From contig PAZT01000030.1 of assembly GCA_002716165.1 (NCBI GenBank), positions 1-23,783 of the forward strand: a stretch of 23,783 bases of DNA, read 5' to 3'. This document shows, in pieces, positions 1 through 8,465 of the stretch (positions are counted from its first letter, which is position 1; the number at the start of each line of letters is the position of its first letter). Both the position numbers and the translations under genes were made by a program. Source of the stretch: Deltaproteobacteria bacterium (GTDB taxonomy: Bacteria > SAR324 > NAC60-12). The notes under the pieces were generated by a model, which did not search any database, was not told the origin of the DNA, and worked only from the letters and a program-made list of their open reading frames with translations.

Positions 1-1652
1 ATGGAATGTATATTAATGCTAATGAACATTTACTGCGCTTTGTTGATAAAAAATCATACGAAGTCGAAGAAGGCACAACTTTGGCTGCAAATGTTTCACT
101 CCCTGCATCCAAAATAAAATATATCAGCACCTCACGTTCCTTCATAGTAATAATAATTCTTCCTCAAATAATTGACACTGCAGAAATTGTTATCAATATC
201 ACTCGCAATTTGTTTTCAAAATTGTATGGGAATATTTTCTTAAATGAAAAAATACTGCCTATGGAGTTTTACCGACAAAACTCAAATTTAGGACAAAAGA
301 CAACTGCAGCAATACCAGAAATACTAGATCTAGCTTCAAAACTCAATTTATCTTCTGAAACCTTTTATAAGCATTGCGAAAGAATAGCAAAATCTTACAG
401 ATTAACCGTTGAAGAAAAGGGGAATGAAATACGCAAGCAACTAATAAGTGAATGGAGAAAAAAGTGGCAGGAAAAACTACTTACAAAGGAGGATGTTAAA
501 ATAATCGACTTAATTTTTTCTGAATTTATGGATTCCATGTGTAAAAATCCTGAGAAAATAATTAACATAATGATAGAGCATGTTAAAAAACTTAACTCAC
601 AATTACATTATATTTTACCACATGAGACAAGAGAATATGAGACTTTTGAAAAAAAATATAACAAACATTATGTACGCTCAGTGCAAAACAAATTTCAAGA
701 AATTACTTCACTCACCGGTTTTATAGAGGAACTTTACACCGAGCTAAATAATTTTCAAGAAGACTCAGAACTCAAAGGAATAAGAAAGCAAATTCTTTCT
801 AAAATGCAACAATTGAGAAAAGAAAAAAAAATAATACAGTTTTACGTGCCTGAAATTGGCTGTGCAGAAGAACTAAAAGATTTACGTGAGACATTTCCCC
901 TTGTTCTTATAAAAATGATTCCTAAAGGAACACCACTTAAATATTGGTCAAAAACTGTAAAAAAGATGGAAAAAAATTATTCCGAATCCATATATTCAAA
1001 AATATACTTAGCACTTCATAGCCTAAGTTTATTGACACTTGATATTAATAACTCCAATAATGAATTTATTAATAAAAACGAGACAATAAAGCGCCTTGAA
1101 AGAATTTTGAAAATTCTAAAATATCACAGCACAGAAATCAAAACCTCACAAAGCATCCTTGGAATTATAGCTGACATGAGCGAACAAACAGTTTTCAATA
1201 CCGAAGCGAATAAGGGTGAGCCAAGAATGATGATTCCCTTAAATGAATTTAAAAGAGCATGGAGCTATTTCATATCTTTCGTTTTGACCCTCATTTATTA
1301 TCAGGATGATGCAAATTCAACTGGTTTGCCTCAAGGTTTCAATCCAGAAAACTATACAAAATCAATTTTGGGATACGTTGACAAACAGTGCGCCCTAGGT
1401 ATAAATTATTTTCACATCGTTAAGCTGCTTTGGTTAATTTATAAAAATAATATGAACCTAAATTCCATTAAATTCTTGCTGTTTTGTCTAGAAAATCCAA
1501 ATACAATATTGCGGTTCATACTTCACCAGATAATGCGTCCCCAATCCGGGACTTTATCATTAGAAAGACGTCTAGAAAAACTTCTAAACTATGAAAAGGC
1601 TTGGGTTTCTGCCTTTCAAAACCGCTTGGATATCACTGACAATTATACATAA
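1..1652 (+). CDS. Unrecognised helix-rich protein, 5' end possibly outside the window
   Basis: I do not recognise this protein. The first ATG in frame is at base 6, giving 548 residues, but the frame is open to the left edge, so the true start may lie outside. No signal peptide is visible. An isoleucine-rich hydrophobic stretch near residues 46-58 looks more like a beta strand or core than a clear membrane anchor. The middle (about residues 100-310) is highly charged and lysine/glutamate-rich and should be mostly helical, perhaps coiled coil. The C-terminal 150 residues include aromatic, leucine-rich helices such as the one around 420-435. No catalytic or nucleotide-binding motif stands out. 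It is followed by a promoter and a small gene, so it is probably the end of a transcription unit. The coding sequence looks more AT-rich than its neighbours, which is weak evidence for a different origin. Confidence 0.75.
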   Translation, partial: GMYINANEHLLRFVDKKSYEVEEGTTLAANVSLPASKIKYISTSRSFIVIIILPQIIDTAEIVINITRNLFSKLYGNIFLNEKILPMEFYRQNSNLGQKTTAAIPEILDLASKLNLSSETFYKHCERIAKSYRLTVEEKGNEIRKQLISEWRKKWQEKLLTKEDVKIIDLIFSEFMDSMCKNPEKIINIMIEHVKKLNSQLHYILPHETREYETFEKKYNKHYVRSVQNKFQEITSLTGFIEELYTELNNFQEDSELKGIRKQILSKMQQLRKEKKIIQFYVPEIGCAEELKDLRETFPLVLIKMIPKGTPLKYWSKTVKKMEKNYSESIYSKIYLALHSLSLLTLDINNSNNEFINKNETIKRLERILKILKYHSTEIKTSQSILGIIADMSEQTVFNTEANKGEPRMMIPLNEFKRAWSYFISFVLTLIYYQDDANSTGLPQGFNPENYTKSILGYVDKQCALGINYFHIVKLLWLIYKNNMNLNSIKFLLFCLENPNTILRFILHQIMRPQSGTLSLERRLEKLLNYEKAWVSAFQNRLDITDNYT

Positions 1653-1689
1653 TAGTAATTAAGAAAATGAAGATATAACTTAGCAATAA

Positions 1690-1719
1690 TTGGCATGTTT
1701 TTCGCAGGTTTATTATTAT
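1690..1719 (+). promoter_or_regulatory. Putative sigma-70 promoter before the 155-residue gene
   Basis: TTGGCA at 1690-1695 (five of six to the -35 consensus) and TATTAT at 1714-1719 (five of six to the -10) are separated by 18 bases. Transcription would start near 1726, leaving about 40 bases of leader before the ATG at 1767. A Shine-Dalgarno-like AAAAGGA lies at 1755-1761, five bases from the start. The boxes are clear, but activity is inferred. Confidence 0.45.
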
Positions 1720-1766
1720 AGAATCAAGACAAAACTAAATTTGAAAAATTTTTTAAAAGGAAAATC

Positions 1767-2234
1767 ATGAAATGGTTCAAATTCGAGCCGCATGAAGATG
1801 AAGTGCCAGAGACTGAGTCTTCTACAATGTTAGTATACTTGAGTCCTGAAGCACTTAAACAGGCGATAGTTGTAGATGATTTTGCTTCGTTCCAGGACAG
1901 TCCAGAATGTATTCCTGGAGGAAGGCTTTTCGAGGTTAGCAGGCAATACAGTTACCGTTTAAGACAAGTTGCTGATTTGGTTGAGGAACCTCTAGAAGAT
2001 CAAAAACCTCAAATAAAAAATCCCCCGAAGCGAAATTTTCATGAGGTAATCCGTCCAGAAAAACGTATGGGAAATCAAATTGAAGATTTGATTTCAGAAA
2101 ACTCTGACATTTCTAACAAATTGACACCCCACCTTGAAGAAACCAGTGAATCAGTAGAGGATATCCAAACACAACAAAAATTAAGTCCAGAACAGGTACC
2201 CTTCAAGGACCTTGAATCTCTTTTCGTAAAATAG
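1767..2234 (+). CDS. Small unrecognised acidic cytoplasmic protein
   Basis: This 155-residue protein has no signal peptide or membrane segment and matches no family I know. The N-terminal half (about 1-75) looks folded, with a stretch near residues 22-36 that could be a short strand-helix unit, and ends in a leucine/valine-rich helix. Residues about 75-145 are rich in Glu, Asp, Pro, Gln and Ser and look disordered, ending in a short hydrophobic tail. The start is well supported by AAAAGGA five bases upstream and by a promoter at 1690-1719. It converges on the LpoA-like gene, with 54 bases between the two stop codons. The layout of a small folded domain plus acidic tail could suit an adaptor protein, but that is speculation. 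Confidence 0.75.
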   Translation: MKWFKFEPHEDEVPETESSTMLVYLSPEALKQAIVVDDFASFQDSPECIPGGRLFEVSRQYSYRLRQVADLVEEPLEDQKPQIKNPPKRNFHEVIRPEKRMGNQIEDLISENSDISNKLTPHLEETSESVEDIQTQQKLSPEQVPFKDLESLFVK

Positions 2235-2265
2235 ATTAGACTGATCTTGTAGATAATTCAAAATA

Positions 2266-2289
2266 AGGTAAAAAAGAAAATATTTACCT
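2266..2289 (-). terminator. Possible bidirectional terminator between convergent genes
   Basis: A perfect 7-base inverted repeat, AGGTAAA at 2266-2272 and TTTACCT at 2283-2289, encloses a 10-base loop between two convergent stop codons. Read on the minus strand it is followed by TTATTTT, which suits an intrinsic terminator for the selB/LpoA-like operon. The plus-strand side has only a weak T-rich tail. The stem is short and AT-rich, so confidence is low. Confidence 0.35.
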
Positions 2290-4670
2290 CAATTTAGTGG
2301 TTGTATTTTTCCTCTGTTCAATGTCAATAAATATATTTCTCTTATAGCTTCACCGCTATCATCAAAACTTAATTTTCCTGTTACGCCCTGAAAGCTTTTC
2401 ATTTTAATTAGTGCGTCCTTCAAATCCCGGTGACTTTGATTGCGCTCATCATTTAAAAGTTGCATCAAAATCAATAGAGTGTCAAAGGCATGAGCAGTAT
2501 ATGAGCTTGGACCGATATAGTTTTGATGGCGATAAAGAATTTGTTCATGAATCCTTTTCAGTTGGCCAATCATCTTCGTTTTACTTCCAAGAAAAAAACT
2601 ATCCACAAATACTGGTTTTCTCACACCACTTACTCCTGGTGAAAAAGGAAGCGCTGAATCATTCCAGCCGCTGTCACCAAGAAAATTAATATTTCTCATT
2701 TTATATACTGCACTATAAGGTAAAATGAGTCTTAAATTTTTTACTCCTCCTGCTCCTACAGCCACATACAAGGCATCAAAATTGTGAACAGGATCCTCTT
2801 TCTCTTTCAGCTCCTTTAAAATATTTTTGTCTTTTGTTGCTAAACGTTTAATTTTTCCTGTAAAAGTATCAAACTCATTTACTAGGCTCTTTTGACCTTC
2901 ATGTTTAAATCCTTCAGCTGCAACCACATCACATCCTTTTTGCTCTACTGCATTCCAAAAATGCCTCATTTTTTGGCGTCCCTCACGCGTTTTTGCGTAA
3001 AGTATCAAAAAACGACAAGCTTGCAGCTTATCAGTTGCATAATCTACCAATTTTTTTACTTCTTGCTTCCAGCTTTGATTATTACGGAAAATATATTCCC
3101 CATATTCGGGAATACTTTCAGTTAAAGATAGGGAAATTAATGGGACTCCTAACACCTCTGCTTCAGTCGCGGCCGCTTCAGAGGTTTTCCTTGCAAGAGG
3201 ACCAATTATGGCAACTACCTTCTCAATTTGCACCAGTTCTCGAATAGCATTTTTTGTTTTCTCTGAATCCAGATGGGAGTCTCGAATTATCAGTTCCCAT
3301 GAATCCACCAACTGCTCAGACAAGCGATTATCAGATCCCTTGGCTGAATTTTCTGTGACTGTCTTTTCATGGGAGGTTGAGTTTTGGAAACTATCGTTAA
3401 ATGTATTTATTTTGTTTGAATAAAGAGCCAACCTTAAACCATTCAAGGTCTCCTGAACTAAACGGACTATTTTTACGTTTGAACTACTCATTGGGAGAAT
3501 AACTCCAATCCGTCTAGGATTTATATTCAAAGCTAAAACGAAGCTTTCCTGTATTTTCTTTAGCCTCTTATATTGCCTTTCATCACCAATTTCGCGGGCT
3601 AAATTAAGTCTTTGATCTAATATTACTAAGCCCTCAATGTAACGACGTTGCTTTGAAAATAGATCAAATTCAATATCAAATATTTGCTCTCTAAGCCATT
3701 TTGAATCTGGATAATTCAATAATAATATTCTTAACTGTTCTGGCGACTGAATTGCCTTTATCAAAAAGGATATCTTGTCCAGATCTACTTCATCTGAAGT
3801 TTCTGAATTACTTAACAATTCAAGTCGATATTGTATAGCATTTAGAATTTCTCCCTTTGACTCTGCTTCCCTACTAAACATAAGAACTAACTCAATTCGT
3901 TGCTTGGCACTCAATTCACTAAGTGCACGATCACGCAAAATGTTATCCTGATTTAAAGTCTTTTTCTGAGAATGAAGCGATTTGTTTAAATAATAATATA
4001 TAAATGGTACTACGGAGTTTCTGGGGCGTTCTTTCAAAAAAGCAATTGCTAATTTTTCTGCAGAAGCCCATTTATTAAGGTGATAGAGCAGTTGAACTTT
4101 CAATCTAACTCTGTCCTCAATTTTTAACCAGTCTTCATATTCCAAATATTTTTCCCTTGCAGCTTTAGGATCTGAAAATATCATTTCTTCAATTTCAGCC
4201 ACGGGTTTTTTATTAAAATTAATAACTTCATTATTTATCCAATCTCGATCTTGCTTATGTAAATCAACTTCTAAGTCTGTAGTGTTTTTTTCAATTCTGG
4301 TATCCCATGGAAATATTGGATTTGATAGCGAAGCTAAAGTTTCGTATGTCAAATCATCCGTTTGCATTTGAGTTAACGACCGTTTAGGTGGTAATTCTAT
4401 TGGGAATAATAATTCCATTTTTTCAAATGTAACTGGACTGGAAACGGATTTATTAGGAATTGAAGGAGCTTTTATCATTTTAAGGAATCTAGAAAAAGTA
4501 TTTTTTTCACTAAATTCTTTTGCAATTAAGTTTTTTATATTCTCTTCCAACCATACTCGGTCACTTAAAAGGCTTTGGGAAAAAGCTAATCCTTTGACTC
4601 CAAAGGAGTAACAAAAAACAAACAATAAAATCAGCAAAATTTTAAATACCTTGACTGAATCAAATAGCAT
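2289..4670 (-). CDS. Periplasmic TPR plus type-1 binding-fold protein, LpoA/LppC-like
   Basis: A signal peptide covers about residues 1-32 (hydrophobic core 10-24). Cys20 sits in a poor lipobox context, so the mature protein is probably soluble or signal-anchored. Residues about 160-385 form helical repeats of TPR character. From about residue 386 to the end is a type-1 periplasmic binding fold related to branched-chain amino-acid receptors. It shows the opening strand RRIGVILPMSSS, an ALVQ-like helix and an IGPLARKTSEAAATEAEVLGVPLIS segment in the 480s-510s. TPR plus binding fold is the architecture of LpoA (LppC/YraM), the outer-membrane activator of penicillin-binding protein 1A. At 793 residues it is longer than E. 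coli LpoA (678). No transporter genes lie beside it, so a scaffold or regulator role fits better than solute uptake. It starts 8 bases after selB, so the two are probably co-transcribed. Confidence 0.85.
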   Translation of the reverse strand: MLFDSVKVFKILLILLFVFCYSFGVKGLAFSQSLLSDRVWLEENIKNLIAKEFSEKNTFSRFLKMIKAPSIPNKSVSSPVTFEKMELLFPIELPPKRSLTQMQTDDLTYETLASLSNPIFPWDTRIEKNTTDLEVDLHKQDRDWINNEVINFNKKPVAEIEEMIFSDPKAAREKYLEYEDWLKIEDRVRLKVQLLYHLNKWASAEKLAIAFLKERPRNSVVPFIYYYLNKSLHSQKKTLNQDNILRDRALSELSAKQRIELVLMFSREAESKGEILNAIQYRLELLSNSETSDEVDLDKISFLIKAIQSPEQLRILLLNYPDSKWLREQIFDIEFDLFSKQRRYIEGLVILDQRLNLAREIGDERQYKRLKKIQESFVLALNINPRRIGVILPMSSSNVKIVRLVQETLNGLRLALYSNKINTFNDSFQNSTSHEKTVTENSAKGSDNRLSEQLVDSWELIIRDSHLDSEKTKNAIRELVQIEKVVAIIGPLARKTSEAAATEAEVLGVPLISLSLTESIPEYGEYIFRNNQSWKQEVKKLVDYATDKLQACRFLILYAKTREGRQKMRHFWNAVEQKGCDVVAAEGFKHEGQKSLVNEFDTFTGKIKRLATKDKNILKELKEKEDPVHNFDALYVAVGAGGVKNLRLILPYSAVYKMRNINFLGDSGWNDSALPFSPGVSGVRKPVFVDSFFLGSKTKMIGQLKRIHEQILYRHQNYIGPSSYTAHAFDTLLILMQLLNDERNQSHRDLKDALIKMKSFQGVTGKLSFDDSGEAIREIYLLTLNRGKIQPLN

Positions 4671-4678
4671 TTTGCAAC

Positions 4679-6637
4679 CTAATTTTCAAAATCAAATATT
4701 TTTCCTGCAACACGGATATTGTCTTTACGAATTGTAAATTTTTGGGTATCAAAATACTCCAACAAATCAATTGCATATTTTCTTGAAACTTTTATTAATT
4801 CTTTAAACTGGATAACATTTATATCTGGGTTTTTCTCAAAAAATTCCCGTAGGATTGTCAAAATTCTTTGAATTTGTTCTGGCTTGTAGTATAAATCCTC
4901 AGATATACGTACAAGTTTTTTGGTATGAGTGGCGAATTTAAGCAATTCTATTCCATCCTTCTCATACCCCCCCATTTCTTCTAGTAATCTGGTTTTTCGC
5001 ATTGGTTGAAATCCACCATTGTTGATGATTTGAAGACACTTTACCAAACTTTCTTGAAGGATTTGAGAAATTTTTACCTGATGATATTCCAGAAAAAAAT
5101 ACTTACCCTTATTTAATATAATGCCTGAATCACACAAATATATTAACAAATTTTCTATTTCTTTTTCTGTAAAAATCAAAGACATTTTCCCTGATAGCTC
5201 AGCATGTGTAATTCCTTCGCGTTCTGGAAATTTTTGATGATGATTTTTTAAAACTCTGCTAATAAATTTTCCAATTCGCTTTATATGATCTATGTGCAAA
5301 TAGCGGCCTGAAACCGAGTCTATACAAAGAACCTGACCTTTTTCTCGCAGGATCTGTAAAATTTTTAAACTATCTTTTTCTGAAAGACCTGTACGAACTT
5401 GAAATTCTGAATGAAAAACTCCTCGAACTGACCGCAAATATATTACTTCTTCAGAGCGTACATATTCATCACCATCCATCAGTCGCCCGAGCCTCACTGA
5501 AAGATCCTGCTGCATTCTTCGGGATTTACTTGGAGAAGGGTCAATTATAATTCCTCCTCCAATAGTGTTCATTGGCGAGAAACTTCTGATGATAAATCTG
5601 TCACCGTATTTGCCACTTAAAATTCTTTCAGCACGAAACTGAACCATTACAGTTTCTCCTGGCAACAAAGATTTTCCTTCCAAAAGTATAATCCTGCCTA
5701 TAAGCTCCTGAGTACCTAGATGAAGTCTTACTCGTGTCCTGTTTTTCAAAGGAGTTGAAGCATCTTTCAATAAAGACAATGATGCATTTATCATATATCC
5801 AGAAAGCAATGATTCAGGATCTGCCAGCTGATTACCACGAAATACTTCTTCCTTGGTAATTCCGGTTAAATTAAGTGCAACCCTTTGCCCTGCTTTAACC
5901 TCTTTTACCTCAGTTCCATGAGACTGCATTCCTCGAATGCGAATTTCACGGACCTGCGGATACTGAACAAGCCTCCGGTTATGGCTTAAAAACCCCGTCA
6001 ATACAGTTCCAGTTACAACTGTTCCAAAACCTTTTAATGTGAAAGAACGGTCAACATACAGTCTAAAAGGCTTTTCTATTTCTGGATTAACAATTTTTTT
6101 TGCAAGTTTTGCAAATTCATCACGAAGTTTCTTCAAGCCTTCACCTGTTATTGCTGAAACAGGAATTACTGGGGCGGATTCCATAAAGGTTCCCTCAAGT
6201 AAAGTAAAAACTTCCTCTTTGCATATTTCAAGAATTTCTCTGTCTTCAAGCAGATCTATTCGTGTGAGGGCGACAATGCCAGATTTAATATTTAAAAGAT
6301 TGCATATATTTACATGTTCTCTGGTTTGTGGCATAACGCCTTCATCTGCGGCCACCACTAGTAAAACAGCATCCATTCCTGTCGCCCCTGCTAGCATATT
6401 GTGAACAAATTTTTCGTGACCTGGGACGTCAACTATGGCTATGGTATTACCATCTTCGTCTTCATAATGAGCAAATCCTAAGTCAATGGTTATTCCGCGC
6501 ATTTTTTCTTCAGCAAAACGATCAGTATCAACTCCTGTAAGAGCTTTTACTAATGAAGTTTTTCCATGATCGATATGACCGCTAGTACCTATTACGAATG
6601 GATTTGAAGATGGAATTTTTTCCTTGACATCTGACAT
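4679..6637 (-). CDS. selB: Selenocysteine-specific translation elongation factor SelB
   Basis: SelB is the GTPase that delivers Sec-tRNA(Sec) to in-frame UGA codons next to a SECIS hairpin. The G1 loop GHIDHGKT is at residues 20-27, the switch-I stretch RGITIDLGFAHYE at 48-59 and G3 DVPGH at 70-74. G4 reads TRID at 125-128; SelB commonly has T-K-x-D here, so the Lys is replaced by Arg. Two beta-barrel domains follow to about residue 390. The C-terminal part carries the winged-helix repeats that bind SECIS RNA, giving 652 residues against 614 in E. coli. There is no Shine-Dalgarno upstream. The GTPase core begins by residue 16, which leaves little room for a later start. No selA, selC or selD is in the window. 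The gene is followed after 8 bases by the LpoA-like gene. Confidence 0.95.
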   Translation of the reverse strand: MSDVKEKIPSSNPFVIGTSGHIDHGKTSLVKALTGVDTDRFAEEKMRGITIDLGFAHYEDEDGNTIAIVDVPGHEKFVHNMLAGATGMDAVLLVVAADEGVMPQTREHVNICNLLNIKSGIVALTRIDLLEDREILEICKEEVFTLLEGTFMESAPVIPVSAITGEGLKKLRDEFAKLAKKIVNPEIEKPFRLYVDRSFTLKGFGTVVTGTVLTGFLSHNRRLVQYPQVREIRIRGMQSHGTEVKEVKAGQRVALNLTGITKEEVFRGNQLADPESLLSGYMINASLSLLKDASTPLKNRTRVRLHLGTQELIGRIILLEGKSLLPGETVMVQFRAERILSGKYGDRFIIRSFSPMNTIGGGIIIDPSPSKSRRMQQDLSVRLGRLMDGDEYVRSEEVIYLRSVRGVFHSEFQVRTGLSEKDSLKILQILREKGQVLCIDSVSGRYLHIDHIKRIGKFISRVLKNHHQKFPEREGITHAELSGKMSLIFTEKEIENLLIYLCDSGIILNKGKYFFLEYHQVKISQILQESLVKCLQIINNGGFQPMRKTRLLEEMGGYEKDGIELLKFATHTKKLVRISEDLYYKPEQIQRILTILREFFEKNPDINVIQFKELIKVSRKYAIDLLEYFDTQKFTIRKDNIRVAGKIFDFEN

Positions 6638-6759
6638 TATATTGACATGAGAGAAAGGAGGTTTAAAAAATTAAGATTTTGTTTTTACTTTACTATTAAA
6701 ATCAAATCTATATTCTAAATTAACCTTCGCAGGACACAAGCTACTCTAGGAAAATTTCG

Positions 6760-6788
6760 CTGACTTAAGTAAACTAGTTTGCTATAAT
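6760..6788 (+). promoter_or_regulatory. Strong extended -10 sigma-70 promoter
   Basis: TATAAT at 6783-6788 is a perfect -10, preceded by TG at 6780-6781 in the correct position for an extended -10. CTGACT at 6760-6765 matches four of six -35 bases with a 17-base spacer. Transcription would start near 6795, about 24 bases before the ATG at 6819. This is the best promoter in the window. Confidence 0.65.
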
Positions 6789-6818
6789 GCTAAAAATTAT
6801 TTAACTGATTTATTTCAT

Positions 6819-7583
6819 ATGAATTTTTATTCATCAAAATTTTCAATGAATAAACTTAAAAACAAGATTTTGTTTTTTTACTCAGCAATTACGCTGCTAA
6901 CATTTGTTTATCCTGCCAGAGCCGTTGAAATATTCTCAAGAGACTCTGAACACAGGGGTGTTGTAGAGTTTGCACCATACCTTATTTATCCAGAAAATAG
7001 GATTGGCAACGGGATTTATCTTGAAAAAAAACTTTTGGGTTCCCATCCACAGAGGGTCATTATTAACATTGTAAACGTAAATGGTACTGACAACCATATA
7101 TATCTTTATCGTGGATTCAAGGGGGTTTTGGGGCTTGATATTGTAAAAAATAATACAGGAGAAGATGTAAGATTTTGGCAGATAGATCCTGAATTTTATC
7201 AGTATTCAAACAGGACTTCGGGGACAAGAAGAGTTTTCAGGATTTTTAAAGATAGAATAATACCCTTGCTGCCCAATCTTCGTACTGGCTCGGGTGTAAC
7301 TACATCTAAAACTCACGCAGTTTTTTACCACATCTCAAATTCAAAAAATGTAACCAGCGTCAATCAGAATGGACAGGAAACAACAAACAGAATTTATACT
7401 TTTAGGCTGCATGTTATCAAACGTGATTTGGAAGGTTTAGTAAGTCTTTATAACATACCAATTAAGGATGCCAATTACTTGCTAAAGCTTGATTGGGAAA
7501 ACAAACATTCTGTGAGCTATAAACTTAGTAATAGCAAAAAGTATACTATCGATTTAAGGAAACATGCTCCAAGCCTCTTTTGA
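6819..7583 (+). CDS. Unrecognised exported protein
   Basis: I do not recognise the family. The N-terminus is a classical signal peptide. It reads best from the second Met (base 6846): a basic MNKLKNK, a hydrophobic core and PARA before mature Val-Glu. The first ATG at 6819 adds nine residues, and neither start has a Shine-Dalgarno. The mature protein of about 220 residues is Lys/Arg/Asn/Tyr-rich with alternating hydrophobic and polar stretches, so it is probably mostly beta. It has no cysteine, heme motif or obvious catalytic motif. The C-terminus (HAPSLF) ends in Phe, as in many barrel proteins, but the length and pattern do not convincingly show a barrel. The gene has its own strong promoter at 6760-6788. 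An AT-only inverted repeat followed by T's at 7596-7617 may end the transcript. Confidence 0.8.
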   Translation: MNFYSSKFSMNKLKNKILFFYSAITLLTFVYPARAVEIFSRDSEHRGVVEFAPYLIYPENRIGNGIYLEKKLLGSHPQRVIINIVNVNGTDNHIYLYRGFKGVLGLDIVKNNTGEDVRFWQIDPEFYQYSNRTSGTRRVFRIFKDRIIPLLPNLRTGSGVTTSKTHAVFYHISNSKNVTSVNQNGQETTNRIYTFRLHVIKRDLEGLVSLYNIPIKDANYLLKLDWENKHSVSYKLSNSKKYTIDLRKHAPSLF

Positions 7584-7652
7584 GTTTTGTTTTTCAAAAT
7601 TAAATAGTAATTTTTTTATCTTTTCCGGGTAAAAATTCATCTTTAGGAAAAA

Positions 7653-8327
7653 ATGAATCACAAAATTTCATGCTTAATCTATGATATGGACGGATTACTC
7701 TTGGATACTGAAAAAATTTATACTGAAGTAACTCAAGAAATTGTTGGTGAATATGGGAAAGTTTTCGACTTGTCGTTAAAGCAGTCAATAATCGGGAGAC
7801 CCTCATCTGATGCAGCAAAAATAATTGTAGATAGTCTTGATTTACCAATTACAGCACAAGATTACCTTGATTCTAGAAAGGAGACTTTAATCAAGAAATT
7901 TAAAAATACCCAGCCGATGCCCGGCGCAAAAGAAATGACATCCCATTTTTTTAGCCATGGTATTCCACAAGCAATTGCTACAAGTTCATCTTCACCTATC
8001 TATGATGCAAAATACACAAAACACAAAAAATGGTTTTCACAATTCGATAAAATTGTTCGTGGGGATGACCCTGAATTAAAACTTGGTAAACCAGCTCCAG
8101 ATATTTTTCTACTTGCTGCAAAACGTATAGGAATTGAACCTGAAGAATGTTTGGTTTTTGAAGACGCACCAGCTGGAAGTGAAGCTGCAATAGCCGCAGG
8201 AATGTCGGTGGTAGTTGTGCCACATTCAGAAATGGGACATAAACTCTTTAAAAATCCCAGTCAAATTCTAGCATCATTAAAAGATTTCGATCCTCAATTT
8301 TGGGGGTTGCCAAAATTTCCTGAATAA
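7653..8327 (+). CDS. HAD-superfamily phosphatase of the HDHD1 (pseudouridine-5'-phosphatase-like) type
   Basis: All four HAD motifs are present in 224 residues. Motif I is DMDG at 11-14, with nucleophile Asp11 and acid/base Asp13. Motif II is T110/S111 in ATSSSS, motif III is Lys146 in LGKPAPD, and motif IV is the Glu170-Asp171 pair in VFEDAPAG. The cap lies between motifs I and II, as in subfamily I. Several stretches closely follow the eukaryotic HDHD1/GS1 group, notably YDMDGLLLDTE, PMPGA, HGIP, GDDPE, GKPAPDIFL and VFEDAPAGSEAA. Human HDHD1 dephosphorylates pseudouridine 5'-phosphate, but bacterial relatives often act on several sugar phosphates, so the substrate is uncertain. AGGA at 7645-7648, four bases from the ATG, supports the start. 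The product is cytoplasmic. Confidence 0.9.
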   Translation: MNHKISCLIYDMDGLLLDTEKIYTEVTQEIVGEYGKVFDLSLKQSIIGRPSSDAAKIIVDSLDLPITAQDYLDSRKETLIKKFKNTQPMPGAKEMTSHFFSHGIPQAIATSSSSPIYDAKYTKHKKWFSQFDKIVRGDDPELKLGKPAPDIFLLAAKRIGIEPEECLVFEDAPAGSEAAIAAGMSVVVVPHSEMGHKLFKNPSQILASLKDFDPQFWGLPKFPE

Positions 8328-8465
8328 TTTTGAAATAAAATGGAGCAATCTAGATTAGATAAGAATGAAGCATGATAAAAGATATGTTACTTCAATTTAA
8401 GACTTTAAAATTTCAGATTCTTTTCAAATTAGAAATTTAAATAAAACTAGATATAGTGATAAAAT

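Noticed and set aside
2411..3423. Several short plus-strand ORFs opposite the LpoA-like gene
   Set aside because: They have no Shine-Dalgarno, domain or plausible composition and lie wholly inside a well-supported gene; the same applies to opposite-strand ORFs in selB, secD, trpB2, the barrel and the transporter genes.
6637..6642. TATAAT on the minus strand as the selB promoter -10
   Set aside because: It overlaps the selB start codon and has no -35 box at suitable spacing.
6638..6818. Possible Sec tRNA (selC) next to selB
   Set aside because: No acceptor stem, T-loop or CCA-like arrangement is visible here or in the other gaps.
7596..7617. AAAATTA/TAATTTT inverted repeat followed by T's after the exported protein gene
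   Set aside because: The stem is made only of A-T pairs in an AT-rich gap, so chance is a sufficient explanation; it is mentioned only in the gene entry.
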